Shown in pieces: positions 14,889-22,236 of a stretch of DNA of 22,541 bases. Both the position numbers and the translations under genes were made by a program. This DNA is from Akkermansia sp. (GTDB lineage: Bacteria; Verrucomicrobiota; Verrucomicrobiia; Verrucomicrobiales; Akkermansiaceae). The notes beneath the pieces are model-generated. The model was given only the letters and a program-made list of their open reading frames with translations. It was not told the DNA's origin and ran no database searches. The stretch covers positions 1-22,541 of the forward strand of contig JAGBZE010000187.1 in the NCBI GenBank assembly GCA_017628435.1, written 5' to 3'. Position 1 is the first letter of the stretch. Each line of letters starts with the position of its first letter.

Positions 14889-15155
14889 ATGATTACAAAA
14901 AAACTCACCATTCAGAATAAGCTTGGTATCCACGCACGTCCCGCTGCACAGTTTGTGCGTGTGGCCAGTCGTTTCCAGGCCGATGTATCGGTAGAGAAGG
15001 ATGACGAAGCGGTCGATGGCAAGAGTATCATGGGCCTCATGATGCTGGCCGTAGGGTGGGGGGCGGAGATTGCTGTAACCGCCGACGGACCCGATGAAGC
15101 CGATGCCATGGCTGCTCTCGAGGAGCTGATTAACAACAAGTTCGGCGAGGATTAA
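14889..15155 (+). CDS. ptsH: Phosphocarrier protein HPr
   Basis: An 88-residue cytoplasmic phosphocarrier receiving phosphate from enzyme I. His15 in LGIHARPAA is the phosphorylation site. Ser46 in DGKSIMGLMMLA matches the regulatory serine modified by HPr kinase in bacteria that have one. Length is standard. No sugar-specific EII component is visible in the window, so transport versus purely regulatory phosphotransfer is open. ptsI follows after 48 bases. No Shine-Dalgarno is evident before the ATG. Confidence 0.97.
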   Translation: MITKKLTIQNKLGIHARPAAQFVRVASRFQADVSVEKDDEAVDGKSIMGLMMLAVGWGAEIAVTADGPDEADAMAALEELINNKFGED

Positions 15156-15174
15156 AACCTCGCCGTTGGTTTTT
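15144..15174 (+). terminator. Hairpin plus T run between ptsH and ptsI (possible attenuator)
   Basis: GGCGAGG (15144-15150) pairs with CCTCGCC (15158-15164), followed by GTTGGTTTTTA. The loop contains the ptsH stop codon, so ribosomes finishing ptsH would cover the stem. It may be a partial terminator that lowers ptsI relative to ptsH. Confidence 0.6.
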
Positions 15175-15203
15175 ATACATCCTGTTACCTCTGTTAGAAA
15201 AAT

Positions 15204-16958
15204 ATGAGCGACGGAATGGAGAGACGTTTTCAGGGGCAGCCTGTTTCCTCCGGCATTGCCATGGGGCGTCTCAGGGTTGAAGCCCGCGGGTGCTCGGCTC
15301 CGGTCATCCGCACTATTCTGCCTACGGAGATTGAGGCAGAGTGGCAGCGCTTCGAAACCGCACTGGAGCGCACTGAGCTGGAGATTAAGGTGCTCAAAAC
15401 CCGTGTGGAGGAGTTGAGCGGTGCTAATGAGGCTGCTATCTTTGATGCCCACTTGCTTTTCCTGCGCGACCGCATGATTATTTCGCGCCTGCGGAAGGAA
15501 ATGCCGAAGCGCCTGCAGAATATTGATTCTGTATATTACGCCGTGGTGCAGAACTTCATGGAGGCCATGCGCCAGGTGGATGATGCCTACCTGCGCAGCC
15601 GCGTGACCGACATTGCGGATGTGCTCCAGCGTGTGCTGAAGAATTTGGACCAGGGTGGCACCAAGACCCGCCGCAACCGTCCGGTGAGTGAGGAACCTTG
15701 CCTTCTCGCGGCCTACGATCTGACACCCAGTGATACCGCTGACCTGGATTCCCAGAATGTGATGGGGTTTGTGACGGAGATGGGCTCTGCCATTTCGCAT
15801 ACGGCCATTCTGGCTCGTTCTCTGGGGCTGCCGGCCGTGGTGGGCGTGCCGAATCTGGTACGCGAGACCCGCGTGGGGATGCCCGCTATTCTGGATGGCT
15901 ATAATGGTGTGCTGATTCTGAACCCCACACCTGCCACGAGGGCTTATTACGAACAGCTTCGCGCAGAGAAGGAGAAGGCCTACCAGGCTTTGCTCGAAAT
16001 GCGCGACCTGCCGGCAGAGACTCGCGATGGCCGCCACATTCGCGTGGCCTGTAATCTGGAGTTTGTTCATGAGTACGGCTCCATCAAGCGAAATGGGGCA
16101 GAGGGTGTTGGTTTGTACCGAACGGAGTTTTTCCTGTTGGGTGGTGAATCCTTGCCGGATGAGGAGACTCAGTACCAGCACTATCGCCGCCTGGTGGAGG
16201 AATGCTCTCCACAGGAGGTGATTTTCCGCACGCTGGACTCCGGCGGTGATAAGCTGCCTTTCGAGGTGCTGGAGGAAAAGGAGGATAATCCTTTCCTGGG
16301 CTGGCGCGGCATTCGTGTGTCGCTGAGCCGTCCCGCCGTGTTCAAGGAGCAGCTGCGTGCTATTCTGCGCGCCTCGGCTCATGGCAAGGTCGGCGTGATG
16401 TTCCCCATGGTTTCCGGCCTTACGGAGGTGAAGGAGGTGCATGATATTCTGGAGGATTGCCGCTGCGAATTACGTGCCCGCGGTGAAGCCTTCGATGAGA
16501 ATATGCGCGTGGGTATCATGATTGAGGTGCCAAGCGCCGCCGTCATGGCCGATGTGCTGGCTCGCTATGTGGATTTCTTCTCCATCGGTACCAACGACCT
16601 TACCCAGTATACCATTGCCGTGGATCGCGTGAATTACCGTGTTGCCGGCATGTTCCGCTCCACGCACCCCGGTGTTATACGCCTGATTCACCAGACCATC
16701 AAGGCCGGTATCCCCACTGCTATCTGCGGCGAAATGGGTGGCGATATCACGCTGGTGCCTCTGCTGGTGGGCCTGGGTGCCACCGAGCTTTCCGTGGGTT
16801 CCAATCTGCTGCCGCTGATACGCTTCGCCATTCGTCACCTCAACTACGAGGAATGCCGCCAGATGGCTGAGCTTGCGCTGCAGGCGGAGGATTCTCGCAC
16901 CATTCGCGCGCTTTCCAAGGAACTGGCTCTGCGTTCCTATCCGAATCTCTTCGATTGA
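15204..16958 (+). CDS. ptsI: Phosphoenolpyruvate-protein phosphotransferase (PTS enzyme I)
   Basis: A 584-residue cytoplasmic enzyme moving phosphate from PEP to HPr. The N-terminal HPr-binding and phosphohistidine domain holds His199 in EMGSAISHTAILARSLGLPAVVG. The C-terminal PEP-binding barrel shows GVGLYRTEFFLL, MIEVPSAAVMAD, FFSIGTNDLTQY and the catalytic cysteine in CGEMGGD. Length is within the usual 560-590. Starts at 15204 (MSDGMERRF) or 15216 are both possible. Only AGAAA precedes the first. The gene directly follows ptsH, forming a minimal pts operon. Confidence 0.97.
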   Translation: MSDGMERRFQGQPVSSGIAMGRLRVEARGCSAPVIRTILPTEIEAEWQRFETALERTELEIKVLKTRVEELSGANEAAIFDAHLLFLRDRMIISRLRKEMPKRLQNIDSVYYAVVQNFMEAMRQVDDAYLRSRVTDIADVLQRVLKNLDQGGTKTRRNRPVSEEPCLLAAYDLTPSDTADLDSQNVMGFVTEMGSAISHTAILARSLGLPAVVGVPNLVRETRVGMPAILDGYNGVLILNPTPATRAYYEQLRAEKEKAYQALLEMRDLPAETRDGRHIRVACNLEFVHEYGSIKRNGAEGVGLYRTEFFLLGGESLPDEETQYQHYRRLVEECSPQEVIFRTLDSGGDKLPFEVLEEKEDNPFLGWRGIRVSLSRPAVFKEQLRAILRASAHGKVGVMFPMVSGLTEVKEVHDILEDCRCELRARGEAFDENMRVGIMIEVPSAAVMADVLARYVDFFSIGTNDLTQYTIAVDRVNYRVAGMFRSTHPGVIRLIHQTIKAGIPTAICGEMGGDITLVPLLVGLGATELSVGSNLLPLIRFAIRHLNYEECRQMAELALQAEDSRTIRALSKELALRSYPNLFD

Positions 16959-16975
16959 TATGCCGGAAAGAAAGC

Positions 16976-17003
16976 TTGCTCCGTGCCGGGGCAGGGGTAT
17001 AAT
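16976..17003 (+). promoter_or_regulatory. Promoter of hisC
   Basis: TTGCTC (16976-16981), 16 bp, TATAAT (16998-17003). The predicted start near 17010 lies only about 6 bases before the ATG at 17016. Confidence 0.6.
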
Positions 17004-17015
17004 GATGCAACTGTT

Positions 17016-18107
17016 ATGAGCATCATTTCCTACGCCAATCAGAATGTATATGAGCTGGTGGCATACCAGCCCGGCAAGCCTATCGAGGAAACTGCGCGCG
17101 AACTCGGCCTGCGCCCGGAGGATATTGTGAAGTTGGCCTCCAATGAGAACTCCATGGGGCCGTCTCCTATGGCTGTGCAGGCTATGCAGCAGGCCGCTGC
17201 GGGTGTTCATATCTATCCGGATGGTGCCTCGTTCTCCCTCCGCAGCCGTGTGGCTGCAGAGCATGGTGTGGGCTTTGAGAACACGGTGGTGGCCAATGGC
17301 AGCAGCGAGCTGATTGAGCTGCTGGGGCATGCATTCCTGCGCCCTGGCACAGAGGTGATTGCTGCAGATTATGCCTTTACGCTCTATCCCATTGTGGCAA
17401 AGCTTCTCGGTGCGGATTATATCTCCATTCCGAATCGCGACAAGTGGACTCATAACCTGGAGGCTATGCTCGCCGCTATCACTCCCCGCACCCGCCTGGT
17501 CTTCATCACCAACCCTACCAACCCTGTGGGCACCATGGTGACTCAGGCTGAGCTGGAGTCTTTCATTGAGCGTGTGCCGGAGCATGTTGTGGTGGCTATT
17601 GATGAGGCCTACATTGAATTTGCCGGTGAACCCACGGACAGTGTCAAGTTTGTGAAGGCTGGTAAGCAGGTGGCAGTGCTGCGCACTTTCTCCAAGGCCT
17701 ATGGCCTGGCCGGTGCCCGCTGCGGCTATGCCATCACCTCTCCGGAAATTGCCGACCTGCTCAACAAGGCGCGTTCCCCGTTCAATGTGAACTCGCTGGC
17801 CCAGGTCGGTGCACTGGCTGCGCTGGATGATAAGAAACACATTGCCCGCTCTGTCAACATGGTGAACCAGGGGCGCCAGGCCTACGTGCAGTTCTTTGAA
17901 GAGAAGGGGCTGGAATATGTGCCCAGCCACACGAATTTCATCCTCGTGAATGTGGGAAATGGCGTGGAGGTGTTTCGCAAGGCTCTGTCCAGGGGCGTAA
18001 TCATGCGTCCCATGGCTGCATACGGACTCACCGAGTACATCCGCATCACCATTGGTAATGCGCAGGAAAATGCCCGCTGCATCGAGGTGCTGAGCGAGCT
18101 GCTGTAA
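17016..18107 (+). CDS. hisC: Histidinol-phosphate aminotransferase
   Basis: A 363-residue class I/II PLP aminotransferase converting imidazole-acetol phosphate and glutamate to histidinol phosphate. Motifs in order are KLASNENSMGPSP (substrate lid), NGSSELIELL, ITNPTNPVGT, DEAYIEF, TFSKAYGLAGARCGYAI with PLP-Lys227, and a C-terminal IRITIGN. The frame is open upstream to 16983, but that would overlap the TATAAT. The ATG at 17016 (MSIISYANQNVYEL) matches the family's N-terminus. No other his genes are nearby. HisC-like enzymes may also act on aromatic keto acids, so substrate breadth is uncertain. Confidence 0.93.
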   Translation: MSIISYANQNVYELVAYQPGKPIEETARELGLRPEDIVKLASNENSMGPSPMAVQAMQQAAAGVHIYPDGASFSLRSRVAAEHGVGFENTVVANGSSELIELLGHAFLRPGTEVIAADYAFTLYPIVAKLLGADYISIPNRDKWTHNLEAMLAAITPRTRLVFITNPTNPVGTMVTQAELESFIERVPEHVVVAIDEAYIEFAGEPTDSVKFVKAGKQVAVLRTFSKAYGLAGARCGYAITSPEIADLLNKARSPFNVNSLAQVGALAALDDKKHIARSVNMVNQGRQAYVQFFEEKGLEYVPSHTNFILVNVGNGVEVFRKALSRGVIMRPMAAYGLTEYIRITIGNAQENARCIEVLSELL

Positions 18108-18119
18108 AGACGGACGAAA

Positions 18120-18296
18120 TCAGTTCCGCACGGGTAGGGGCAGGGTGTAGTACTGCACCTCTTCCGCGCTGAGAGGGCGCGTCAGTGTCTCCGGTGCAGG
18201 TGGTGGTATGGGCCCTACCACCCGCTGTGATATCTGCCGGCAGGAGTTGCCTGTTAACAGTACAGCCAGAGCGAGTGCAAGGGGAATATGCTTCAT
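18120..18296 (-). CDS. Small putative lipoprotein
   Basis: A 58-residue frame starting MKHIPLALALAVLLTGNSC and ending LPLPVRN. It has a basic start, a hydrophobic core and a cysteine at position 19, as in a lipoprotein signal, although GNS before the cysteine is a weak lipobox. The mature part is short and proline-rich (VVGPIPPPAPETLTRPLS, then EEVQYYTLPLP). A good promoter (18306-18334) places transcription 3 bases before the ATG, supporting that the gene is real. It is convergent with hisC and divergent from rplY. The function is not recognised. Confidence 0.65.
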   Translation of the reverse strand: MKHIPLALALAVLLTGNSCRQISQRVVGPIPPPAPETLTRPLSAEEVQYYTLPLPVRN

Positions 18297-18305
18297 ACGC
18301 GCACC

Positions 18306-18334
18306 ATACTAGGCGTAAATGGCTGTTTTTTCAA
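18306..18334 (-). promoter_or_regulatory. Promoter of small lipoprotein gene
   Basis: On the minus strand TTGAAA (18334-18329), 17 bp, TAGTAT (18311-18306). The predicted start near 18299 makes the message almost leaderless. Confidence 0.6.
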
Positions 18335-18365
18335 GGCAAAACTGCTGCTTATCCCTAAATTTCGC

Positions 18366-18393
18366 TTGACTTTTCCGAAATAAAGGGTATCCT
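18366..18393 (+). promoter_or_regulatory. Promoter of rplY
   Basis: TTGACT (18366-18371), 16 bp, TATCCT (18388-18393). The same -35 hexamer serves tpiA and the PUR-protein gene. Confidence 0.65.
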
Positions 18394-18399
18394 GTCCGT

Positions 18400-18510
18400 C
18401 CACCCTTCCTCGCTGGCTGGGTGTGTATCCCCGGCGGGTGACGCAAGCGCACCGACGTCGGAAGAACTCCAAACAAACCGCAATTTCAATACATAGAAAG
18501 AATTAGAACT
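18400..18510 (+). promoter_or_regulatory. Long rplY leader, possibly regulatory
   Basis: The predicted transcript has about 110 untranslated bases before rplY, far longer than other leaders here. It is GC-rich in its first half (CGCTGGCTGGGTG, CCCCGGCGGGTGACGC) and A-rich near the start codon. Ribosomal protein genes often have autoregulatory leaders, but I cannot assign a known L25 leader fold. Confidence 0.35.
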
Positions 18511-19065
18511 ATGACGACATATTCTCTCAAGGCCACCAAGCGTGAGGCCGTTGGTACTGGTAAGCTCAACGCCCTGCGCGCTCAGGGCTACCTCCCCGGC
18601 GTGGTGTACGGTTCCGCCGTGGCAGAGAACATCAATATCCAGCTCAAGGCTGCCGATGTTCGCGCTCTGTTCGCCTCTGTGGACACCGACTCCATCCTCG
18701 TGAACCTCGAGCTCGACGGTCAGACCATCCTGACTCTGGTGAAGGACGTGCAGCGCAACTGGCTGACCGATAACACCAACCACGTTGACTTCTGCGCCGT
18801 AACCCCCGACACCGTGGTGAAGACCCGCGTGCAGGTGAAGCTTGTGGGTACTCCCGCCGGTGCTGCCATGGGTGGCGTTGTGCATCAGATCGTGCACGAG
18901 ATGCCCGTGAAGTGCGCTGTGAAGGACATTCCCTGCTGCATCAAGGCCGACATCTCCGGCGTGGGCATGAAGGAATCCTTCCGTCTGGCTCAGGTAGAGC
19001 TGCCCGCCAACGTGAGCACCCCCTTCAACGGTACTGTGGTGCTTGCTTCCGTGGTGAAGCCCTAA
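18511..19065 (+). CDS. rplY: 50S ribosomal protein L25 (TL5/Ctc type)
   Basis: A 184-residue 5S-rRNA-binding ribosomal protein. The N-terminal L25 domain (1-90) shows TKREAVGTGKLNALRAQGYLPGVVYG and ends with VDFCAVTPDTVVKTRVQV. The C-terminal TL5 domain (about 95-184) contains VHEMPVKCAVKDIPCCIKADISG. The two-domain length fits the general-stress Ctc/TL5 form, not the 94-residue E. coli protein. Codon bias is strong (AAG, GTG, CTC, GCC), consistent with high expression. The start follows AGAAAGAATTAGAACT, a weak Shine-Dalgarno at best. The gene is monocistronic, with its own promoter and terminator. Confidence 0.96.
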   Translation: MTTYSLKATKREAVGTGKLNALRAQGYLPGVVYGSAVAENINIQLKAADVRALFASVDTDSILVNLELDGQTILTLVKDVQRNWLTDNTNHVDFCAVTPDTVVKTRVQVKLVGTPAGAAMGGVVHQIVHEMPVKCAVKDIPCCIKADISGVGMKESFRLAQVELPANVSTPFNGTVVLASVVKP

Positions 19066-19090
19066 TCCGTTAGGTATATTTTCCTGTTAC

Positions 19091-19124
19091 AAACCGCCTT
19101 TCCTTACTGGAAAGGCGGTTTTTC
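19091..19124 (+). terminator. Intrinsic terminator of rplY
   Basis: AAACCGCCTTTCC (19091-19103) and GGAAAGGCGGTTT (19109-19121) form a perfect 13-bp stem followed by TTCG, 25 bases after the stop. Confidence 0.93.
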
Positions 19125-19145
19125 GATTCCGGGGGTGCCAGGAAT

Positions 19146-19178
19146 CAGAAAACCCGGCTGAGAAATCTCAGCCGGGTT
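19146..19178 (-). terminator. Intrinsic terminator of the GH57/GT4 operon
   Basis: AACCCGGCTGAGA (19151-19163) and TCTCAGCCGGGTT (19166-19178) form a perfect 13-bp stem. On the minus strand it continues TTTTCTGATT, so it mainly ends transcripts from the right. Confidence 0.85.
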
Positions 19179-19207
19179 CTCGTTGATGGGATTAATGCTT
19201 ATGCGGC

Positions 19208-20392
19208 TTAGACCATGGTGGCCCGGTGTGCCTTGTGGATGAGCTCAGCCTCCTGCTTCACGCGCACCTGGAGGTCGGCCAGGGCGTTCATGTAGTAGAT
19301 ATAGGCATCATACGGCGAGGGGTAGGGGGTGAAGCCGTTGCTCTTCTCCATGTAGTGGAAGTGGTCTGCGCTCTGCAGCTTGCGCCATACATGAATCATA
19401 TCACGGTCCTCGCTGGCCTTAACGGCGCGCTCCAGGTCATAGATTTTCTTTATGGCCTCCTGCTGCATCACATTGCCGTTCCAGTGCGTGGTGGTGCCGT
19501 AGGTGGAGCAGCTTACCGGGTTCGGGCAGTTCAGCGTGCCGGTAGAGGGGAACACGCGCACCGCTTCGCCGGGCATGTAGAACTCATTGCCGTTGGAAAG
19601 AGCGGCGGTAATCATGGTGCGCCAGAACTCGAACACGCCCGTGCTGTCGGCCTGTCGCTCGCCCAGGGTCTCGTAGTCCATGGAGATGTTTACCACCTGA
19701 CCCTGTTCTGCGCTCAGCCAATCGGCAAAGGTGTAGGGGGAGAGGGGGTAGTGGCTCCAGCTGGGGTCGGTGCGGCGGTTGGCCAGGTCATTGGAGAGGT
19801 GGCGGTGGCGGATAAGCGTCTTGGTCTTATCAATGAGCGGGGCACACTGCAGGTCGTTGGTGTTGCGGTTGCTCATCATGCGGCCATTGCCATCGGCCAT
19901 GATGCCCTCGAATCCCATGTCGTAGGCCTGGGCGGCAATGGCGTTGGAGTAAAGCATGCCGGTGTTCCAGAGCACCGTGGGCCGCTGCCCGAAGAGCTCC
20001 TGAATCAGGTCGCAGTGCTCCTCCACCTGCTCGGCGAATTCCCCTGTGGAATACAGGGAGGCCAGTGAAGCGTAGTAAGGCATGGCCAGGAACTCCACGC
20101 AGCCGGTCTCGGCCAGCTCCTGGAAGGAGGTGATGAGATCCGGGCGGTGGTAGCGGGCCTGCTCCAGAATCACGCCGGAAATTGCGAGGGCAAACTTGAA
20201 TTTGCCGTCGGACAGCTCGATGAGCTGCTTCATCATGCGGTTGGCGGGCAGGTAGCAGCGCTCTGCCACGGCGCTCAGCACGCGCCCGTTCATGTGGTCA
20301 TCTTCATAGAAGGCGTGCTCGCCAATCTTGAAGAAATCGTACGGAATCAGGCGGTTCGGCTGATGCGCATGAAATGTGAGGGTGATATTCAT
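19208..20392 (-). CDS. GH57 alpha-amylase-like protein, catalytic Glu apparently missing
   Basis: A 394-residue cytoplasmic protein of glycoside hydrolase family 57. Motifs in order are FHAHQPNRLIPYDFF (7-21), the third-motif region VLWNTGMLYSN (140-150), SMDYETLGERQ with Asp239 (proton donor), and a late WRKLQSADHFHYM. GH57 amylases of this type usually read NTELIY in the third motif with Glu as nucleophile. Here position 145 is Gly, so hydrolysis may be lost or changed. Such amylase-like members are known in the family. The gene lies 29 bases after a glycogen-synthase-like GT4, a pairing seen in glycogen/starch loci of other anaerobes, so a role in intracellular glucan handling or binding is inferred. 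No Shine-Dalgarno is seen. Confidence 0.87.
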   Translation of the reverse strand: MNITLTFHAHQPNRLIPYDFFKIGEHAFYEDDHMNGRVLSAVAERCYLPANRMMKQLIELSDGKFKFALAISGVILEQARYHRPDLITSFQELAETGCVEFLAMPYYASLASLYSTGEFAEQVEEHCDLIQELFGQRPTVLWNTGMLYSNAIAAQAYDMGFEGIMADGNGRMMSNRNTNDLQCAPLIDKTKTLIRHRHLSNDLANRRTDPSWSHYPLSPYTFADWLSAEQGQVVNISMDYETLGERQADSTGVFEFWRTMITAALSNGNEFYMPGEAVRVFPSTGTLNCPNPVSCSTYGTTTHWNGNVMQQEAIKKIYDLERAVKASEDRDMIHVWRKLQSADHFHYMEKSNGFTPYPSPYDAYIYYMNALADLQVRVKQEAELIHKAHRATMV

Positions 20393-20421
20393 CTGTCGTG
20401 AAAAAGCTTCAGTGGTTCCGT

Positions 20422-21720
20422 TTACCAGCCCAGCACGTGGTGGTATACCTTAATCATCTTGTCCGCAGCAGTCTCCCAGTTGGAATTCTTGATATCCTGG
20501 GCGCTCTGCTCGGCCACCTTCTTATACAGCTCCTCATCGGTCACCAGGTCCACGATGTGCTTGGCCATCATGTTCACGTCCCAGAAATCGGCCTTCAGCG
20601 CACCCTTCATCACCTCTGCCACGCCACTCTGCTTGGAGATGACGGCGGGAATGTTGAACTGTGCAGCCTCCAGGGCAGACAGACCGAAGGGCTCCGATAC
20701 GGAGGGCATGCAGTACACATCCGTCATGGAGAGCAGCTCGTTCACCTTCTGCTTGTTCAGGAACCCGGTGAAGTGGAACTTATCGCCCACGCCGTGGAAA
20801 GCGCCGGTCTCGATAAGCTGGCGCAGCTTCTCGCCCGTGCCGGCCATCACGAAACGCACATTATCCGTCTGCTCCAGCACCTTGGCGGCAATCTGCAGGA
20901 AGAACTCCGGCCCCTTCTGGGCTGTGAGACGCCCCAGGAACAGCACCAGCTTCTCCGGGAACTTCTTCTTGCTGTGGAATACGTGCACCGGGTCGGCGCC
21001 ATTGTGCACCGGGAAAATCTTGGCGGGATCAATGCCATAGTGCCCAGCGGCAATGGTGCCCGTGTACTTGGAAACCGGAATCACCGCGTCGGCCTGCTCC
21101 ATGCCGTATTTCTCAATGTCGAAAATCCAGCCGCGGGCATCTGCCCCGGCGCGGTCGAATTGAGAGGCATGCAGGTGCACCACCAGCGGCTTGCCTGTGG
21201 CCTTCTTCACCTCCACACCGGCCAGGTAGGTCATCCAGTCGTGCGCATGTACCACATCAAAATCGTACTTGCGGGCCATCACGGCGCAGATTTTGGAGAA
21301 CTCAATCACCTTGCGGGCCAGGTCGCCGGCATACAAATCCTCCTTGCCCGAGAACAGGGCCAGATCAGCCTCGTGCACGCGGGAGAAAAGCAGCTTACCC
21401 TCCTTCGTGAAGGTGATATTGCCCGGCGTGCCCTCCGTGCAGGCGTACGGATCCAGATTCACCGGTGCCTTGCCCACCACCGTGAAACTCTCGTAGGTGT
21501 ATTCCTCCTCCTGGGTGACCAACTGCTCATGCGTCAGGTTGTTCACGCCCACCAGGTCAAATCCATCATATCTGGCGTCCGGGGATGCCTTCGGCACAAT
21601 CACATTCAGGTCAACCTTCTGTGAAAGCGCCCGCGAAATTCCCATGCACGCCACTCCGAGCCCGCCGTTAATTAACGGCGGAAACTCCCAGCCCAGTTTA
21701 AGAACCTTGATTCTTCTCAT
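20422..21720 (-). CDS. GT4/GT5-type glycosyltransferase, glycogen-synthase-like
   Basis: A 432-residue GT-B fold retaining glycosyltransferase, cytoplasmic. The N-terminal glycine-rich acceptor loop is GWEFPPLINGGLGVACMGIS (10-29), with VVHAHDWMTYLAG near 156. The C-terminal nucleotide-sugar domain has FLGRLTAQKGPEFF (261-274) and the ExxxxxxxE motif SEPFGLSALEA with Glu343 and Glu351. KPPL-type N-termini and the HDW motif are typical of glycogen and starch synthases, but the donor (ADP-, UDP- or GDP-sugar) cannot be read. It is the first gene of an operon with the GH57-like gene. The ATG at 21720 has no Shine-Dalgarno (GCACTGATT). Confidence 0.88.
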   Translation of the reverse strand: MRRIKVLKLGWEFPPLINGGLGVACMGISRALSQKVDLNVIVPKASPDARYDGFDLVGVNNLTHEQLVTQEEEYTYESFTVVGKAPVNLDPYACTEGTPGNITFTKEGKLLFSRVHEADLALFSGKEDLYAGDLARKVIEFSKICAVMARKYDFDVVHAHDWMTYLAGVEVKKATGKPLVVHLHASQFDRAGADARGWIFDIEKYGMEQADAVIPVSKYTGTIAAGHYGIDPAKIFPVHNGADPVHVFHSKKKFPEKLVLFLGRLTAQKGPEFFLQIAAKVLEQTDNVRFVMAGTGEKLRQLIETGAFHGVGDKFHFTGFLNKQKVNELLSMTDVYCMPSVSEPFGLSALEAAQFNIPAVISKQSGVAEVMKGALKADFWDVNMMAKHIVDLVTDEELYKKVAEQSAQDIKNSNWETAADKMIKVYHHVLGW

Positions 21721-21778
21721 AATCAGTGCATTAAATGTTATTGAAAATTACAGCCCGGATTGCCCAGTCTCGCCCGGA

Positions 21779-21819
21779 ATTTAAGCACACAGCAACCCAC
21801 TTGTCCAGACAAATGTCTG
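21779..21819 (-). promoter_or_regulatory. Promoter and palindromic operator of the GT4/GH57 operon
   Basis: On the minus strand TGGACA (21807-21802), 17 bp, TTAAAT (21784-21779). A perfect palindrome CAGACA-AA-TGTCTG (21806-21819) touches the -35, where a dimeric regulator could act. A TTGACA also lies just upstream (about 21824-21819). Confidence 0.5.
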
Positions 21820-21843
21820 TCAATCCTACTAACAAAGTATAAA

Positions 21844-21863
21844 TTCCGCCACTCCGAGCGGAA
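21844..21863 (-). terminator. Possible terminator of the PUR-protein gene
   Basis: TTCCGC (21844-21849) pairs with GCGGAA (21858-21863). On the minus strand TTTATACTTTG follows. The stem is short. Confidence 0.45.
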
Positions 21864-21883
21864 ACACAGCATTCGCTGCCGCT

Positions 21884-22117
21884 TTAGTGCTCCTTATTGG
21901 CGCGCTGGATATCCTGCAGCGCAGCAATAAAGTCATCCAGAATTTCGGCAGGCACCATAATGCGGTCTCGGTTCGAGCTCACCTTCTCGGTGATGCGCAC
22001 CACGCGCCCGCGGGCATTGCTCTTCAGGTCAATGAAAAAGGTCTTGCGGTCAGCAATGATTTTCTCTGTGCAAATGATATCGTCGTCCACTGTTTCTAAC
22101 CCGGGGTGGTTATTCAT
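21884..22117 (-). CDS. PUR-alpha-like DNA/RNA-binding protein
   Basis: A 77-residue protein resembling the single PUR-repeat proteins (DUF3276 / bacterial Pur-alpha) that bind single-stranded DNA and RNA. The diagnostic run is ICTEKIIADRKTFFIDLKSN, then GRVVRITEKVSSNRDRIMVP and a helical C-terminus EILDDFIAALQDIQ: beta strands followed by one helix, as in a PUR repeat. The frame extends to an ATG at 22135, but that codon lies inside the -10 box (TATAATG). Transcription would start near 22127, so the ATG at 22117, right after AGGGGA, is the real start. Regulatory roles are known for such proteins in Borrelia. The target here is unknown. Confidence 0.82.
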   Translation of the reverse strand: MNNHPGLETVDDDIICTEKIIADRKTFFIDLKSNARGRVVRITEKVSSNRDRIMVPAEILDDFIAALQDIQRANKEH

Positions 22118-22133
22118 TCCCCTATGAACACGC

Positions 22134-22161
22134 ATTATACCACACCCTGACTTTCAGTCAA
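22134..22161 (-). promoter_or_regulatory. Promoter of PUR-protein gene
   Basis: On the minus strand TTGACT (22161-22156), 16 bp, TATAAT (22139-22134). It is close to consensus and excludes the upstream ATG at 22135 as a start. Confidence 0.78.
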
Positions 22162-22236
22162 TCAGGAAATGATGAGAAAATGCTGTCGAGACGCTGCGAG
22201 TATCAGAACACCTTGCCTTGCTTCATTAGTCGGGGG

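Noticed and set aside
14880..16442. Long minus-strand frame of 520 codons opposite ptsH and ptsI
   Set aside because: It mirrors strongly coding plus-strand genes with clear family motifs. Its His/Leu/Gln-rich translation is typical of an antisense shadow.
19226..21624. Long plus-strand frames opposite the GH57 and GT4 genes
   Set aside because: Both minus-strand genes have complete family motifs. The plus frames are His/Val/Gly-rich shadows without motifs.
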